From Clostridia bacterium (GTDB taxonomy: Bacteria; Bacillota; Clostridia; Christensenellales; CAG-314), in the NCBI GenBank assembly GCA_017500855.1, contig JAFVYC010000036.1, positions 1-64,000 of the forward strand: a stretch of 64,000 nt of DNA, read 5' to 3'. This document shows, piece by piece, positions 33,665 through 43,267 of this stretch (the first letter of the stretch is position 1; each line of letters starts with the position of its first letter). Under the pieces are notes generated by a model. That model was not told where the DNA came from. It did not search any database and worked only from the letters and a program-made list of their open reading frames with translations. A program made the translations under genes and the position numbers.

Positions 33665-34573
33665 ATGGCAAAAATTATCAAAAGAGTGATTTTGGCAGTT
33701 GCGTTGGTGGCTTTGGTGGCAATTTTGGCAGTGATGGCTGTGCAATTTTGGTACGTTCCACGCTACTGGTTTGATCGCAAAGAAATTTCGCTAAACAACA
33801 ACACCACCGATGAAATAACGCTGATGAGTTGCAACGTGCGTTGCTACGCTCCCGACGATTTGTTCGAAAAAAGTTGGTTCTACCGTGCAAAACTTATTGC
33901 CGAAACAATTGACCAAGTGCAACCGGACATCATTGGTTTTCAAGAAGTGACTTGGCTACACCTTGGCTACCTGCAAGACGTGATGCCGGGCTACGACAGC
34001 ACCATTTTGTACAGAGACGACTTTGTGCTTGCCGAAGGTTGCCCAATTTTCTACCGCACGGACAAATTTGAACTTGTGGACAAGGGCGGATTTTGGCTCT
34101 CCGAAACGCCTGACGTGATGAGCAAGGATTGGGACAGCGCTTGCTACCGTGTTTGCTCCTACACCATTTTGAAGCAAAAGGCAACGGGCAAAGAGTTTGT
34201 TGTGTTCAACACACACCTCGACCACGTTTCCGACTTGGCACGCATCAACGGCATTCAAGTTGTGCTAGACAAAATTCAAGAATTTGGCGACGTGCCTGCC
34301 TTTTTGATGGGGGATTTCAACGCAAAACCCGGCAGTGACACACTCAATGCCGTGACGGAACACTTCGACGACAGCCAAGTTGTTGCGCCCATCACAATGG
34401 AAAGTTGCACCTACCAAAAGTGGGGCGAAAAGTTGGATTCCGTGCGCATCGACTACATTGTTGCATCCAAGGGCAAAACGGAAATTCTTGAATACGGGGT
34501 GTGCAAAAACGTGTTCGACGGTGTTTACCCAAGCGACCACTTCCCCATTTTTGTGAAGGCAAAGTTGAAGTAG
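33665..34573 (+). CDS. Membrane-anchored endonuclease/exonuclease/phosphatase-family protein
   Basis: The 302-aa protein has an N-terminal membrane helix (about 8-28) and an EEP fold: MSCNVR, the metal-binding Glu in GFQEVTW, the HLDH motif (NTHLDHVS), MGDFNAKPGS and the terminal YPSDHFPI. These are the catalytic residues of the superfamily that includes DNase I, sphingomyelinase and inositol phosphatases. The helix places the domain outside, where a nuclease or phosphodiesterase would act on polymers or lipids. I use the ATG at 33665 behind GGAGAA; an in-frame upstream start would overlap the -10 box. Substrate unknown. Confidence 0.85.
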   Translation: MAKIIKRVILAVALVALVAILAVMAVQFWYVPRYWFDRKEISLNNNTTDEITLMSCNVRCYAPDDLFEKSWFYRAKLIAETIDQVQPDIIGFQEVTWLHLGYLQDVMPGYDSTILYRDDFVLAEGCPIFYRTDKFELVDKGGFWLSETPDVMSKDWDSACYRVCSYTILKQKATGKEFVVFNTHLDHVSDLARINGIQVVLDKIQEFGDVPAFLMGDFNAKPGSDTLNAVTEHFDDSQVVAPITMESCTYQKWGEKLDSVRIDYIVASKGKTEILEYGVCKNVFDGVYPSDHFPIFVKAKLK

Positions 34574-34695
34574 CAACTTTTTGCCACAAAACACGGCAAA
34601 ACCATTGACCCGTGTTGCAAAAAACAAACAAAAAGCACGGCAAATGCCGTGCCAAACAACTTGCAAAAACACATTTTTGAACAAGGAGGTGCGCT

Positions 34696-35652
34696 GTGAA
34701 AAAGATACTTGTTGTACTGCTTGCAACATTGCTACTTTGCACCACGTGCTTTGCGCTTTGTGGGTGCGTTTTGTTGGAAATTTTCGACGACAACGGCGAC
34801 GTTGTTGATTTGGGCAATGGCGAAACTCCTGTGAAATGGAACTTGGTTTCCAACAACAACAAACTTCGCCCTGTGAACAACGCCTACTTTGAAATTGACA
34901 GCAAAACTTTCAAATACTACGAAAACGACGTTTTGAAAAAACAAGGCGAACACCACATAACCTACTCGGGGCCAACCAACACCATCAGCCCTCTAACAAT
35001 TGTTTTGAATTTTGGAGAGGAGGACGGTTTTAGAATTTACGACTACTTGGAATGCTACACCGAGGACGGCAAAACGGATTTGAAGCAATTCACCATCATG
35101 AGTGAAAGCTACCACGTGGAACCCGTGCGTGGCGGTGGCGTGCCTGTTAGGGACTACCACTTGTCCAACATGCCCTACGCATTTGGAACGTACGTCAAGG
35201 AAGGAGCAACGCCCTACACCTACCAAAACGGCAAGGCAAACTACCTTGATTGCGCCAAACTGGACGGCACTTTTGTGGATGAAATTGGCAACAGTTTTTA
35301 CTTTGCAAACAACGCCTACTGCTCGGACGATCAAGACGTGAGCTACTCCATCTACATGCGCTACGAAAACGTTGCCGAAGGGACATTTGTGGAAGCAATC
35401 ATCAAAATGAGTTGGTACGAAGATTGGGACACGGGCGAAGTGCGCAACTGTGCGCTAGTCTACGTCACACACGGCGAAAACGAGCCTGCAATAGAAAGCG
35501 GAACCTACGCAATGGCAGACTACTGTTTGGAAGACTTTGTTTTGGGCAACAATTCAATTAGTTTGGGCTTTGGCAAGTACTTCGACGAGCAATCGGCTTG
35601 CACCTTCAACCCGACGCACTTTGTTGGCGGAACCTACAACAAAATTGCATAG
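34696..35652 (+). CDS. Unknown lipoprotein
   Basis: A 318-aa protein with GTG start behind AAGGAGGTG and a lipoprotein signal ending ALCGC. The mature part is rich in Tyr, Asp and Asn and looks like an all-beta domain. It shares the direction of the EEP-family gene but is separated by an inverted repeat (34635-34652), so partial cotranscription is likely. I recognise no family. Confidence 0.7.
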   Translation: MKKILVVLLATLLLCTTCFALCGCVLLEIFDDNGDVVDLGNGETPVKWNLVSNNNKLRPVNNAYFEIDSKTFKYYENDVLKKQGEHHITYSGPTNTISPLTIVLNFGEEDGFRIYDYLECYTEDGKTDLKQFTIMSESYHVEPVRGGGVPVRDYHLSNMPYAFGTYVKEGATPYTYQNGKANYLDCAKLDGTFVDEIGNSFYFANNAYCSDDQDVSYSIYMRYENVAEGTFVEAIIKMSWYEDWDTGEVRNCALVYVTHGENEPAIESGTYAMADYCLEDFVLGNNSISLGFGKYFDEQSACTFNPTHFVGGTYNKIA

Positions 35653-35672
35653 TTTTTGGCAAACAACAACAC

Positions 35673-35700
35673 AAAAACCCCACCACGTGGTGGGGTTTTT
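35673..35700. terminator. Bidirectional terminator between convergent operons
   Basis: A perfect palindrome: AAAAACCCCACCAC and its complement GTGGTGGGGTTTTT. It serves the lipoprotein gene from the left and the 17-gene minus-strand operon from the right. Confidence 0.85.
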
Positions 35701-35727
35701 TGCAATTCGTTGACAGTTTGAGCAAAA

Positions 35728-35979
35728 CTACTTGTAGACTTCCACAAGTTTTTGCTCAATCATTTCAATGGCACGCAAGCACTCGTTGTCCTGCTTGTTG
35801 TCGCTTTCAAATTGGCATTGAACGTCCAGTTCGGGCATTTGTTCGCCAAACTTTTGCTTGATTTTTTCCGCCGAAAGCGCACCCAAACCAAGCACCAACA
35901 TCAAGATTGGACCCTTGTCCACACCGGGAGCATCGAAGCAAGGCTTGCCTTTTTCATCTTTGAAGATTTTGATTTTCAT
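35728..35979 (-). CDS. Small unknown protein, last gene of the 17-gene operon
   Basis: An 83-aa acidic soluble protein with a helical C-terminal half (SAEKIKQKFGEQMPELD) and a short hydrophobic stretch ILMLVLGLGAL. GGAGG precedes the ATG at 35979. It follows the YwqG-like gene by 21 bp. Confidence 0.6.
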   Translation of the reverse strand: MKIKIFKDEKGKPCFDAPGVDKGPILMLVLGLGALSAEKIKQKFGEQMPELDVQCQFESDNKQDNECLRAIEMIEQKLVEVYK

Positions 35980-36000
35980 CCATCTACCTCCACAAAAATT

Positions 36001-36882
36001 CTAGGAACCCCAAACAACGTAGTCCACGCCGTCAAAGCTGTCGTCGTCGCCAAAGAACACGAATGCATAGCCATCGCAAGTTTCAAGGAAGGGCACTTGG
36101 AATTCCATTGGGTCGTACTGCAAAAGCAATTGGCCACGTTGGTTGTCGTCGTCCACGTCGTTGCTGGGGCATCCCAACAACTTTGTGCCTGCATAGGACG
36201 CATCCACCTTTTCGAAGGAAATGACGTAGGTTTCGGTAAGTTTGATGTTTGCTTCGTCGTTGTAGTCGTCCACAACAAACTTGGGTGGTTTTTCGGTGTG
36301 GTCCACCATCATGTACAATTGGTCGCTTGGGTACATTTCCGCATCAAGGAAGAAGTACAAGTAGCCGTTGTGTGGCAAACGGCAGTCGGGGTCGAGGTCC
36401 TTCAAATCTTCGCACCTGATTTGCGCAAAGAACACGCCGTCGTCCGGGTAGGCATCTACCAAACGTTCCGGAACGCAAGGCTTGCCAAAAAATTTGCTAC
36501 AACTTTCGTCAATTTTTTCATCGGGCAACACCTTGCGAACTTTCAAGGCAATTGCGTAGTCGGCATTTTTGCTACGGTCAATCAACTCGAAGTCGAAAAT
36601 CATGTCCACACCCCTGATGCACCTTTCTGCATGAATTTTGCCATCTACAAAGTCGAAGTAGTCGTTGTAGAAGTACAGCAATTTGCCTTCGGTTGTGAAT
36701 TCAATCCACATCATGTTGTAGCCATCGTCGCCACTGAGCCACACGTTTGTGTTGAAAGGCGCAACGTCGGGAAGTTTTGCCGAGCCACCCTTTTTGTAGG
36801 GAACAACTGCCACCGCTTGGGAAACAATTTGTCCGTCCTTTACTGCTTTTCCACAAACTTTGAGAAATTTTTTGTCTTGCAT
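36001..36882 (-). CDS. DUF1963/YwqG-like protein
   Basis: The 293-aa protein carries hallmarks of the DUF1963 family: VFFAQIRCEDL, GYLYFFLD and a C-terminal FVFFGDDD-type strand. Family members are single-domain cytosolic proteins, often near polymorphic toxins and proposed as immunity-like. Start at ATG 36882 behind AAGGAG; longer frames have no ribosome site. It is one of three YwqG-like proteins in this operon, all divergent from each other. Confidence 0.72.
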   Translation of the reverse strand: MQDKKFLKVCGKAVKDGQIVSQAVAVVPYKKGGSAKLPDVAPFNTNVWLSGDDGYNMMWIEFTTEGKLLYFYNDYFDFVDGKIHAERCIRGVDMIFDFELIDRSKNADYAIALKVRKVLPDEKIDESCSKFFGKPCVPERLVDAYPDDGVFFAQIRCEDLKDLDPDCRLPHNGYLYFFLDAEMYPSDQLYMMVDHTEKPPKFVVDDYNDEANIKLTETYVISFEKVDASYAGTKLLGCPSNDVDDDNQRGQLLLQYDPMEFQVPFLETCDGYAFVFFGDDDSFDGVDYVVWGS

Positions 36883-36992
36883 GTTGTTTTCTCCTTGTTT
36901 ATATTCAAAAATTTTGTTTTGGTTGTTGGTTGCAAAGAAAGGGGCAAAACGCCACTTTTGCAACGGCTTTTGGTGAATTTCCCCACCACGGG

Positions 36993-38036
36993 CTAGTCGA
37001 ACCTCACACCGGGGTTCATCACACCGGGGGTTCTCCAACAAATGCCTGCCTGTTCAAAGTACTTTGCCATCAGTTGCCAACGTTGATGCACCAAGTGCAA
37101 GTCGCCAACTTTGTCTATTTCCTTTTCCACCTTGTGCATTACTTGTTGGAAAATTTCGGCAAAACCGTCGGAAAATTCCACCGGATCCACCTTTAGCACC
37201 TTGCTTTCCACACCTTGAAGCACAATTTTTGCAAACTTGCCGTACTGCTGTTGCAGTTGTTGTTGGTCGGCTTCAACTTGCATGTTGGCAGGGAAACTGT
37301 TGTTGATTTTGTAGTACTTTTGCAATGCGTAGGCAGAGTTTTGCAAGTCGTCCGCCTTGCGATACAATTCCGCAACACGGTGGTAGCACTGCATTGCCTT
37401 GGCACGTTGGCAAGCAACCACGTAGTAGTCGCCGGCTTCAAGCAAAAATCCAGCACGGCCTTGCAACGGAATGTTTGTTGAACTTTCGACAATTTGCACA
37501 AGCATGTCCGCCCAATGCGGGTAGGCAAATGCAAAGCGAGTTTTTGCCTTGATTTGAATTAGCAAATGAAGCAAAATTGCCAATTCCGTTTGGCTCAAAT
37601 TGCATTTTTCCAAGGTGTTGACTGCAAAGAAATCAATCAACTCCATGGGGATTTTTTCCTGCGAGTTGTTGTCCACAACCAAAGTGTGCAAGTAGAAAAA
37701 CATTGCTTCCAAATCTTGTTTTTCCATTACGCCCCTGTGGAAAATTTCTTGCAACAATTCAATGCTTTGTTGTTGAAAACTGTCGATTGAAGCCACCGTT
37801 TGTTCAATAAGCGCCTTGTTTTGTAGCACCACGTGGTACAGTTTTTGCGCAGGCGAGTCGGGTGCTTGCGCAATTCTGCTCAAATACCTTGGGTCATCCA
37901 AATTGCACAACCTTGCTTGCAACAGTTGTTGCGCCGAGAAGTAGGTTTTTTGCGAGCGCAACAAGCCGTCCAGTTGCTCCAACGCTTGGTCAATTTGTTG
38001 CTTTGTGTGTTGGTAGGCTTGGTAGTTGGCAGTCAC
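36993..38036 (-). CDS. Unknown helical protein, TPR-like
   Basis: A 347-aa Gln-rich all-helical protein whose middle (about 190-290) looks like degenerate tetratricopeptide repeats (GRAGFLLEAGDYYVVACQRA, then AELYRKADD). GTG start at 38036, behind AAGGAGGA, two bases after the stop of the YwqG-like gene: coupled translation. A CCACCACGGG motif lies just after its stop codon. Confidence 0.6.
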   Translation of the reverse strand: MTANYQAYQHTKQQIDQALEQLDGLLRSQKTYFSAQQLLQARLCNLDDPRYLSRIAQAPDSPAQKLYHVVLQNKALIEQTVASIDSFQQQSIELLQEIFHRGVMEKQDLEAMFFYLHTLVVDNNSQEKIPMELIDFFAVNTLEKCNLSQTELAILLHLLIQIKAKTRFAFAYPHWADMLVQIVESSTNIPLQGRAGFLLEAGDYYVVACQRAKAMQCYHRVAELYRKADDLQNSAYALQKYYKINNSFPANMQVEADQQQLQQQYGKFAKIVLQGVESKVLKVDPVEFSDGFAEIFQQVMHKVEKEIDKVGDLHLVHQRWQLMAKYFEQAGICWRTPGVMNPGVRFD

Positions 38037-38038
38037 GG

Positions 38039-38641
38039 CTAGTCCTCCTTTTCCACAAGCACCACTTTGGAAAAATCGTGTTTTTGCAAATGGCTTTGCT
38101 TGATGAGGAAAACGTACCTGCCATCCCCTGCAAAGTGGCCAAATTTGAGCATGTTGTCGTGTGGCAAGCAAAGTTTGTCAATTTCCAACAAGGTGACGTA
38201 GCCTGTGGTGTCTAGGTCGGCTTCCAAGTCGATGTCGGGGTTGATGTCGCCTGCAACAAAGTGGCCTTCTTGCAATTGGCCGTCGAACACAACTTGGTAG
38301 CCTTGCGTATTGCCAAATTCCGGCGCAAAACCGTCGTTTATGTCGTCCACAAAACCCCAATCGCAGTCGAGATCGTCGGCAAAAAGCACCTTTGGCTGCA
38401 AACTGTCTACGTCCACAAAGAAGTACAGCATGCCTTGCTTGGGCAATTGGGTTGGGAAGTCGGCAAGTTCTTGCAAATTTAGTTGCATCACAAAGTAGTC
38501 GGCTGGCGACAACTTGCTTTTGCCGTTTTTGTGCTTCAAAAAGCCAATGGGAAACACCGGCACTCCCAACAATTTGGAAAGTGCGTAGGTTTCGGGGCCT
38601 TCTTGCTGAATTTGTTTCAAAGAAAAGTACGTTGCTTGCAT
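38039..38641 (-). CDS. DUF1963/YwqG-like protein
   Basis: A 200-aa protein with LGVPVFPIGF, YFVMQLNLQELADFP, GMLYFFVDVD and the closing LIKQSHL-x-KHDFSKV region, the usual layout of YwqG. GAAGGAG precedes ATG 38641. Neighbours overlap or lie within 4 bp on both sides. Confidence 0.8.
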   Translation of the reverse strand: MQATYFSLKQIQQEGPETYALSKLLGVPVFPIGFLKHKNGKSKLSPADYFVMQLNLQELADFPTQLPKQGMLYFFVDVDSLQPKVLFADDLDCDWGFVDDINDGFAPEFGNTQGYQVVFDGQLQEGHFVAGDINPDIDLEADLDTTGYVTLLEIDKLCLPHDNMLKFGHFAGDGRYVFLIKQSHLQKHDFSKVVLVEKED

Positions 38642-38644
38642 GGG

Positions 38645-38935
38645 CTACTCCTTCACGGCAAACTCAATGGAAAATCCGTAGGCGTTGGCTTCACTGCCGA
38701 ACCTTTGTGGATTGTTGCAAGAAACTTGCAAAGTTGCTTGAGTTTGTCGATATTTGACGTTGAGCAAAACGGACTTGCACGTTTTTTCCTGCACGACAAC
38801 TTGCAATTCGCTGTTGGGGCAAGCAAGTGTTGCGCCTTGTTGGAAAGTGTCGAAATGCCACTCTCCACTTGTGCTGTTGGAAAGCATCATTCCACCGGAA
38901 AAACCGTGCGTATAATAGGTATAGTGTAGTTTCAT
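38645..38935 (-). CDS. Small unknown protein
   Basis: A 96-aa mostly beta protein with no family I recognise. ATG at 38935 lies directly after the preceding stop codon, with AAGGATAAGG upstream. Tight packing and native codon use support it as a real gene of the operon. Confidence 0.55.
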   Translation of the reverse strand: MKLHYTYYTHGFSGGMMLSNSTSGEWHFDTFQQGATLACPNSELQVVVQEKTCKSVLLNVKYRQTQATLQVSCNNPQRFGSEANAYGFSIEFAVKE

Positions 38936-38936
38936 G

Positions 38937-39221
38937 TCAGTTAAACCTTATCCTTGGGTTAAGTTCTTGTGGGCTCTTCCAGTCGATGCCGTAGTCCCTT
39001 TTCAAAATTTCCTTTTTGATTTGAGGATACATTTGGGCGTTGCCCCTTGTCAATTGACCGCCCAACTCTTGCAAAATTTTTGCATGAAGTTCCTCTTCGA
39101 TTGCCTTGTACTCGGCTGTGTCTTCCACGGGATCGTAGCGGTAGCCTTTTGAACCAAGGACTCCACCTCTGCGACGTTCAATTTTTGCGTCCATTGCGCT
39201 TTTGTGGTCTATGTTTGCCAT
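38937..39221 (-). CDS. Small unknown charged protein
   Basis: A 94-aa helical, highly charged protein with an early ERRRGGVLGSKGYRYDP segment. The start at 39221 is set by AGGAGG 8 bases upstream. No family recognised. Confidence 0.55.
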   Translation of the reverse strand: MANIDHKSAMDAKIERRRGGVLGSKGYRYDPVEDTAEYKAIEEELHAKILQELGGQLTRGNAQMYPQIKKEILKRDYGIDWKSPQELNPRIRFN

Positions 39222-39357
39222 TTGTTTGCCTCCTGTGTTTTGTTGTTTTTGTGGTGCCATTGGCAGGTTTGTTGTGGAAAAACCCCACCCCTGCCATTGG
39301 ATTGTTGCCAAAAGTTGATGTCAAACTGCCGTGAAAACACGGCAAGTTGAAAGTTGC

Positions 39358-41022
39358 CTACTGGTTGGATTCGCCCCTTAGTTTTTTCAACGCTTTGTAG
39401 TAGTCGTCGGTGAAATATCGAATGTACGGAACGTACTTTTCGTGCAGGGACAACCTGTGCAAAGCCGTTTCGGGGTACTTTTCCACAATGTCTTTTGCCA
39501 GCGGAGCAATGGCAAGGTGGAAAGCGTACCTTTCGGCAATTTCAAAGTACTCCACAGCCTTGTTGTGATGGTATTGGTGGAGAGGGCTGTGTTCCGCCTT
39601 GGTTTTGTTGTACAAGTACGTGATGTAGTTGCAAACGTCGTGGTATTCCTGTTTACGGTGGGAGTCGTCCCGAATCATTGCTCGTCGAGTTCTGAGCCTG
39701 CTTAGCAAACTGTTTGGTTCGAAAGCATACCTGTCGGCGTATGCCATGATGTCGGCTTCGATGTCCGTGCCATTGTAGTCAAGCACGTGTCCTTCGGTGC
39801 AATCGTACTCGTAGAACTCAAAGTGTTCCTTTGCCAAACAACGGTGGTACAGCCCAAGAAGGTAGAACGCCAAGTTGCTTTCGCCACGACGATACTTTTC
39901 GGCAATGGCAAGCAGTTTTTCGGCAAGTTCGGCATGGTCGGTAACCCTGTGATCTCGGTGGAATTGCACAATAAGCACACCAAGCGCAAGCACGTCGCCC
40001 TTGTTTGCTTCGGCACGGATGGTGTTGAGAATTGCCGTGTAGTCGAAAAGTTCCTTTGTGATTGTGCCACTTTCGTAGGGGTCGTCCTCTTCCCACGTTT
40101 TCCAGTACACAGGTCGATCACTTTCCGGAACGCCGTTGATCATGTCGTAGTACTCTGCCAAATGGTGCACGTTGTGTGTGTGACTGTAGCTGGGATCGTT
40201 GTGGGGCCAGCCAAGCGACAAAAAGTACACAATGTTCAGTTCCACGTTGTGGCGCATGTCTTCCAAAGAGTTGTCACCCATTTTTGTTGGAATAACTGCG
40301 GTGGTGTAGGCTTCCTTGATCTTGCCAAGCCTTTCCAACAGCATTGTTTTTTTGACTTTGTCGAAGGCAATTCGTTTTTCGGAGAAACTGTTCAAAATTC
40401 TTTCGATGCCTTCTTCCGCACGGCGAGAATTCATTCCGACGTACAGTTCCAGCGCCTTTTGCAAATCTTGATTGGTGCCGTAGCCCTTTTCGTAGCAAAG
40501 CGCAAGGCCAGGGCAGGGACTGCTGAGCGAACAAAACATTTGGAACGCCCTGTCGTACTCTTTCAACGACAACAAATATTCGGCAAAATGCTCGGCCTTT
40601 GTTTCGTCGGTTTGCGCTTCCTTTTGGCACTCGTCCATGAATTGTTCTTGTTCAATCCACTCTACTCGCAAAACCGCAGGGCCGTTTTCGCCACCACGGG
40701 CATAGATCCAGTAAGTTTCGTAGCACTTGCTTTCGAAGGCTTGCCCCCTTTTCAACGTGAATTTGTTGGTGATAACTTCCATCTCCTTGGCAAAAGTGAA
40801 GGGTTTTGTGTAGGCAACAAAAGTGTGCTCGCAACAAATTTCGTCCTTGCCAAACTTTGTGACCTTCACGGTGACGTCGGTTGGAACGTAGCCCAAAGCA
40901 AAAGAGCGTGGTTCTTCTTTGCCTTCTTCCCAAAATTGGTAGTACTGACGTTCGGCAGTTTGGTAGTTGTTGCCGGAAATAACGTAGGAATAGTTGTACT
41001 TCAAAACAATTGTGTCTTTCAT
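39358..41022 (-). CDS. Large unknown protein with Sel1/TPR-like helical region
   Basis: The 554-aa protein has an N-terminal beta region (1-120) and a helical remainder. Residues about 140-220 resemble Sel1-like repeats (AEHFAEYLLSLKEYDRAF, then GLALCYEKGYGTNQDLQKAL). His- and Tyr-rich stretches occur in the middle. AGGGAGG precedes ATG 41022. Function unknown; Sel1 proteins usually mediate protein-protein contacts. Confidence 0.65.
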   Translation of the reverse strand: MKDTIVLKYNYSYVISGNNYQTAERQYYQFWEEGKEEPRSFALGYVPTDVTVKVTKFGKDEICCEHTFVAYTKPFTFAKEMEVITNKFTLKRGQAFESKCYETYWIYARGGENGPAVLRVEWIEQEQFMDECQKEAQTDETKAEHFAEYLLSLKEYDRAFQMFCSLSSPCPGLALCYEKGYGTNQDLQKALELYVGMNSRRAEEGIERILNSFSEKRIAFDKVKKTMLLERLGKIKEAYTTAVIPTKMGDNSLEDMRHNVELNIVYFLSLGWPHNDPSYSHTHNVHHLAEYYDMINGVPESDRPVYWKTWEEDDPYESGTITKELFDYTAILNTIRAEANKGDVLALGVLIVQFHRDHRVTDHAELAEKLLAIAEKYRRGESNLAFYLLGLYHRCLAKEHFEFYEYDCTEGHVLDYNGTDIEADIMAYADRYAFEPNSLLSRLRTRRAMIRDDSHRKQEYHDVCNYITYLYNKTKAEHSPLHQYHHNKAVEYFEIAERYAFHLAIAPLAKDIVEKYPETALHRLSLHEKYVPYIRYFTDDYYKALKKLRGESNQ

Positions 41023-41034
41023 TCTTTGTCCTCC

Positions 41035-42309
41035 CTAGGGTCTGCCAACGCCACTCATAAAAAGATACTTGGCGGATTTTTGTTGGTCTTTTGGTATGCT
41101 TCCAAGCCCGTCTTGGTAGATTTGCGCAAGCGCAAGCATTGCCGAAACGTTGCCACGCTCGGCGCTCATTGTGTAGTACAGCACGGCGCAATTTTCGTCG
41201 ACGTCCACGCCAATGCCAAAGTGGTAGCAACGTGCAAGATGAAATGCGCCCAGAAATTCTTCGCCAAGTTCCACTGCCTTTGCAAAACAGTTGAACGCCA
41301 TTTGATTGTTTTGCGACGTGACGTAGCCTTGCATGTGGCCAATGCCAACGTACACGGTTGCCAATGCGTGGCCCAATTGCATTGCTTGCACGTGGTAGTT
41401 GAACTGTTGCTTGTGGTAGGCAAGTGGCAACGGCGTCACGTCCAATTTGGAAAAGTTGTGGTACGGTTCGCCACCTTGTGGCGTTGCAAGTTCCGCCAGT
41501 TTTACAAAGGCTTGCGCACTGCCGTGTTGCCCTGCCCGTTGGTAGAAGGTTTTGGCAAGTTCCGTGTCGCCACCTTGCTCCAACTCCGATGCGTGCAAAA
41601 ATTCCGCTTGGGCGTTGCCACTTTGCAATGCAAGCGCAAGATAGGCGCTTTGTTGGTGCGTGGAAAGATCTTGCCTTGTGGAAAGTTGGAAGTACACGCT
41701 TGTGTCGCCATTGTTGGCACGGTCTACCAATTTTTGCGTGTAGGTGCGCAAATCGAAGGGTTGCGACAGCCTTTTGATTGCCGGCGAGTAGCCAAGACTT
41801 GCGGATTTTTGGCAGTAGTCGTAGGCGACTTGCCCTTCCACCACGTGTGGAAAATCAACGTGCAACAAAGTGATGCAGTAGCACGCTTCGGCATTGCCCT
41901 CGGCATGGCGTTCCAACCAGTTGTATGCCTCCCACGGGGAAGGGGAAACACCGTACTTTCCGTAGGCAATGATGTGTGCGTACTCCACAACGGCTTTTTG
42001 CGAGCCATCCTGCACGGCGTTGAACAAAAGGTCCAACACGTGGTAGCCGTTTTGCCCGTTTTTGGCAAGTTGCAATGCGTAGTCTACCATTTGATCGGCA
42101 ACGGATTGCTTTGTTAAAAAGTCCATTTCATCCAACCCGTGGTACACTTGGTAGATGGTTTGCAGTTTTTCTAGCCGACTTTGCAAATCGACAATTTCGG
42201 CATCCAAAGCGTTGGCAATTTCGTAGATTTTGTGGCTGGAAATGCCACTTTCGCTTGCCAACAACTCGTCCGCCTTGAGTTTTTGTTCAAAAAGTTGTTG
42301 TTTGGTCAT
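41035..42309 (-). CDS. Sel1-repeat protein
   Basis: The 424-aa protein has an N-terminal helical/coiled part and a series of 36-residue Sel1-like repeats, for example AMQLGHALATVYVGIGHMQG and GAFHLARCYHFGIGVDVDEN. No signal peptide, so a cytosolic scaffold. ATG 42309 follows AAGGAG. Twelve bases separate it from the next gene. Confidence 0.78.
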   Translation of the reverse strand: MTKQQLFEQKLKADELLASESGISSHKIYEIANALDAEIVDLQSRLEKLQTIYQVYHGLDEMDFLTKQSVADQMVDYALQLAKNGQNGYHVLDLLFNAVQDGSQKAVVEYAHIIAYGKYGVSPSPWEAYNWLERHAEGNAEACYCITLLHVDFPHVVEGQVAYDYCQKSASLGYSPAIKRLSQPFDLRTYTQKLVDRANNGDTSVYFQLSTRQDLSTHQQSAYLALALQSGNAQAEFLHASELEQGGDTELAKTFYQRAGQHGSAQAFVKLAELATPQGGEPYHNFSKLDVTPLPLAYHKQQFNYHVQAMQLGHALATVYVGIGHMQGYVTSQNNQMAFNCFAKAVELGEEFLGAFHLARCYHFGIGVDVDENCAVLYYTMSAERGNVSAMLALAQIYQDGLGSIPKDQQKSAKYLFMSGVGRP

Positions 42310-42425
42310 GCTTGCTCCTTGAAGATAGCGTCACTTTGAGCAAAAAGCCCACCCAAAACGTTGCAAAATTGCACCACGCCCCTTGGGTTTTGCAAAAATT
42401 GGGGCTGTTGGTGGCGCAAAATGCA

Positions 42426-42674
42426 CTAGTCGACGGTGCGTTTGTTTTTGATTCTTTTGGAGAGCGCATCTTCCACGTCCAAGTCGGAAGCCGACGGGAA
42501 AGTTTGCGTCGTTTTGTTGTTGATAAGCCGAATGCCACTGTCAATGGGGAACTCTGCCCCACATTTTTGGCAAACAAGTTTTGCTGTTTTGGTGCCAAAT
42601 GGATTTGCCGATGGTTCCACCACCACAACTTCCATTGCGCCACATTTGCTACAACGGCACTTGATTTCAGTCAT
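42426..42674 (-). CDS. Small zinc-ribbon protein
   Basis: An 82-aa protein with CRCSKCGAM and CQKCGAEF about 25 residues apart, forming a four-cysteine zinc site, and a basic C-terminus (SKRIKNKRTVD). The start at 42674 follows AGGGGGTG. A nucleic-acid or protein-binding adaptor is plausible. Confidence 0.68.
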   Translation of the reverse strand: MTEIKCRCSKCGAMEVVVVEPSANPFGTKTAKLVCQKCGAEFPIDSGIRLINNKTTQTFPSASDLDVEDALSKRIKNKRTVD

Positions 42675-42684
42675 GTTGCACCCC

Positions 42685-42912
42685 CTAGGATTGGCTTTGA
42701 ACGCCGGAATCGTCGTCGAAGTAGTATTCCATGAGCCAATCCACCGCTTGCAGATTGCCAAGGTCGGCAGAAGAATTCATCCAAGCAATGGCTTCGTCCA
42801 AATTGTATTCAACAACTATGCCGTCCTCGTAGCACAAGGCAACTTGGTACATTGCGTTGGCATCGCCATTTTGCGCTTTTTGCAACAAAATTTCAAATTC
42901 TTGTTTGTTCAT
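42685..42912 (-). CDS. Mini Sel1-repeat protein
   Basis: A 75-aa acidic protein that is essentially two Sel1-like repeats (AQNGDANAMYQVALCYEDGI, then LDEAIAWMNSSADLGNLQA). The start at 42912 is placed behind GGGAGGA. Confidence 0.65.
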   Translation of the reverse strand: MNKQEFEILLQKAQNGDANAMYQVALCYEDGIVVEYNLDEAIAWMNSSADLGNLQAVDWLMEYYFDDDSGVQSQS

Positions 42913-42960
42913 GATGTCCTCCCACTCGTGCAAAGCACGTTGTTTTTTTTGTGTTGGTTT

Positions 42961-43251
42961 CTAGAAAAACCTTGTGATTTTGAGTGTGTACTCGTAGCCT
43001 GCGTCCATCGACCTTGGTCGGTGGCTTGCAGGTTTGCCCTTGGCAACTTGTAGCGTTTTGAGCAATGTGCCATCTTGCCTGCAGTAGAAAACCGTTGCGC
43101 AGTCTTGCTCAACCTTGTCTACAACAAACAGCATGTTGTTGACAATTGCCTTTTGCCCTTGGCAAAGTGGAATTTTGCAAGCCGACACACGGCGTGTTCT
43201 TTTGCCAACAGCCCAAAAGTACACGATGATTTTGATTTTGTAGTTTTTCAC
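42961..43251 (-). CDS. Small unknown basic protein
   Basis: A 96-aa basic beta-rich protein; GTG start at 43251 behind AGGGGG. No family recognised. It lies between a mini Sel1 gene and a zinc-ribbon gene. Confidence 0.5.
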   Translation of the reverse strand: MKNYKIKIIVYFWAVGKRTRRVSACKIPLCQGQKAIVNNMLFVVDKVEQDCATVFYCRQDGTLLKTLQVAKGKPASHRPRSMDAGYEYTLKITRFF

Positions 43252-43267
43252 ACCACGCCCCCTTTGT

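Noticed and set aside
34635-34652. Full terminator after the EEP-family gene
   Set aside because: GCACGGCA/TGCCGTGC forms a stem but is followed by CAAACAACTT, without a T-run.
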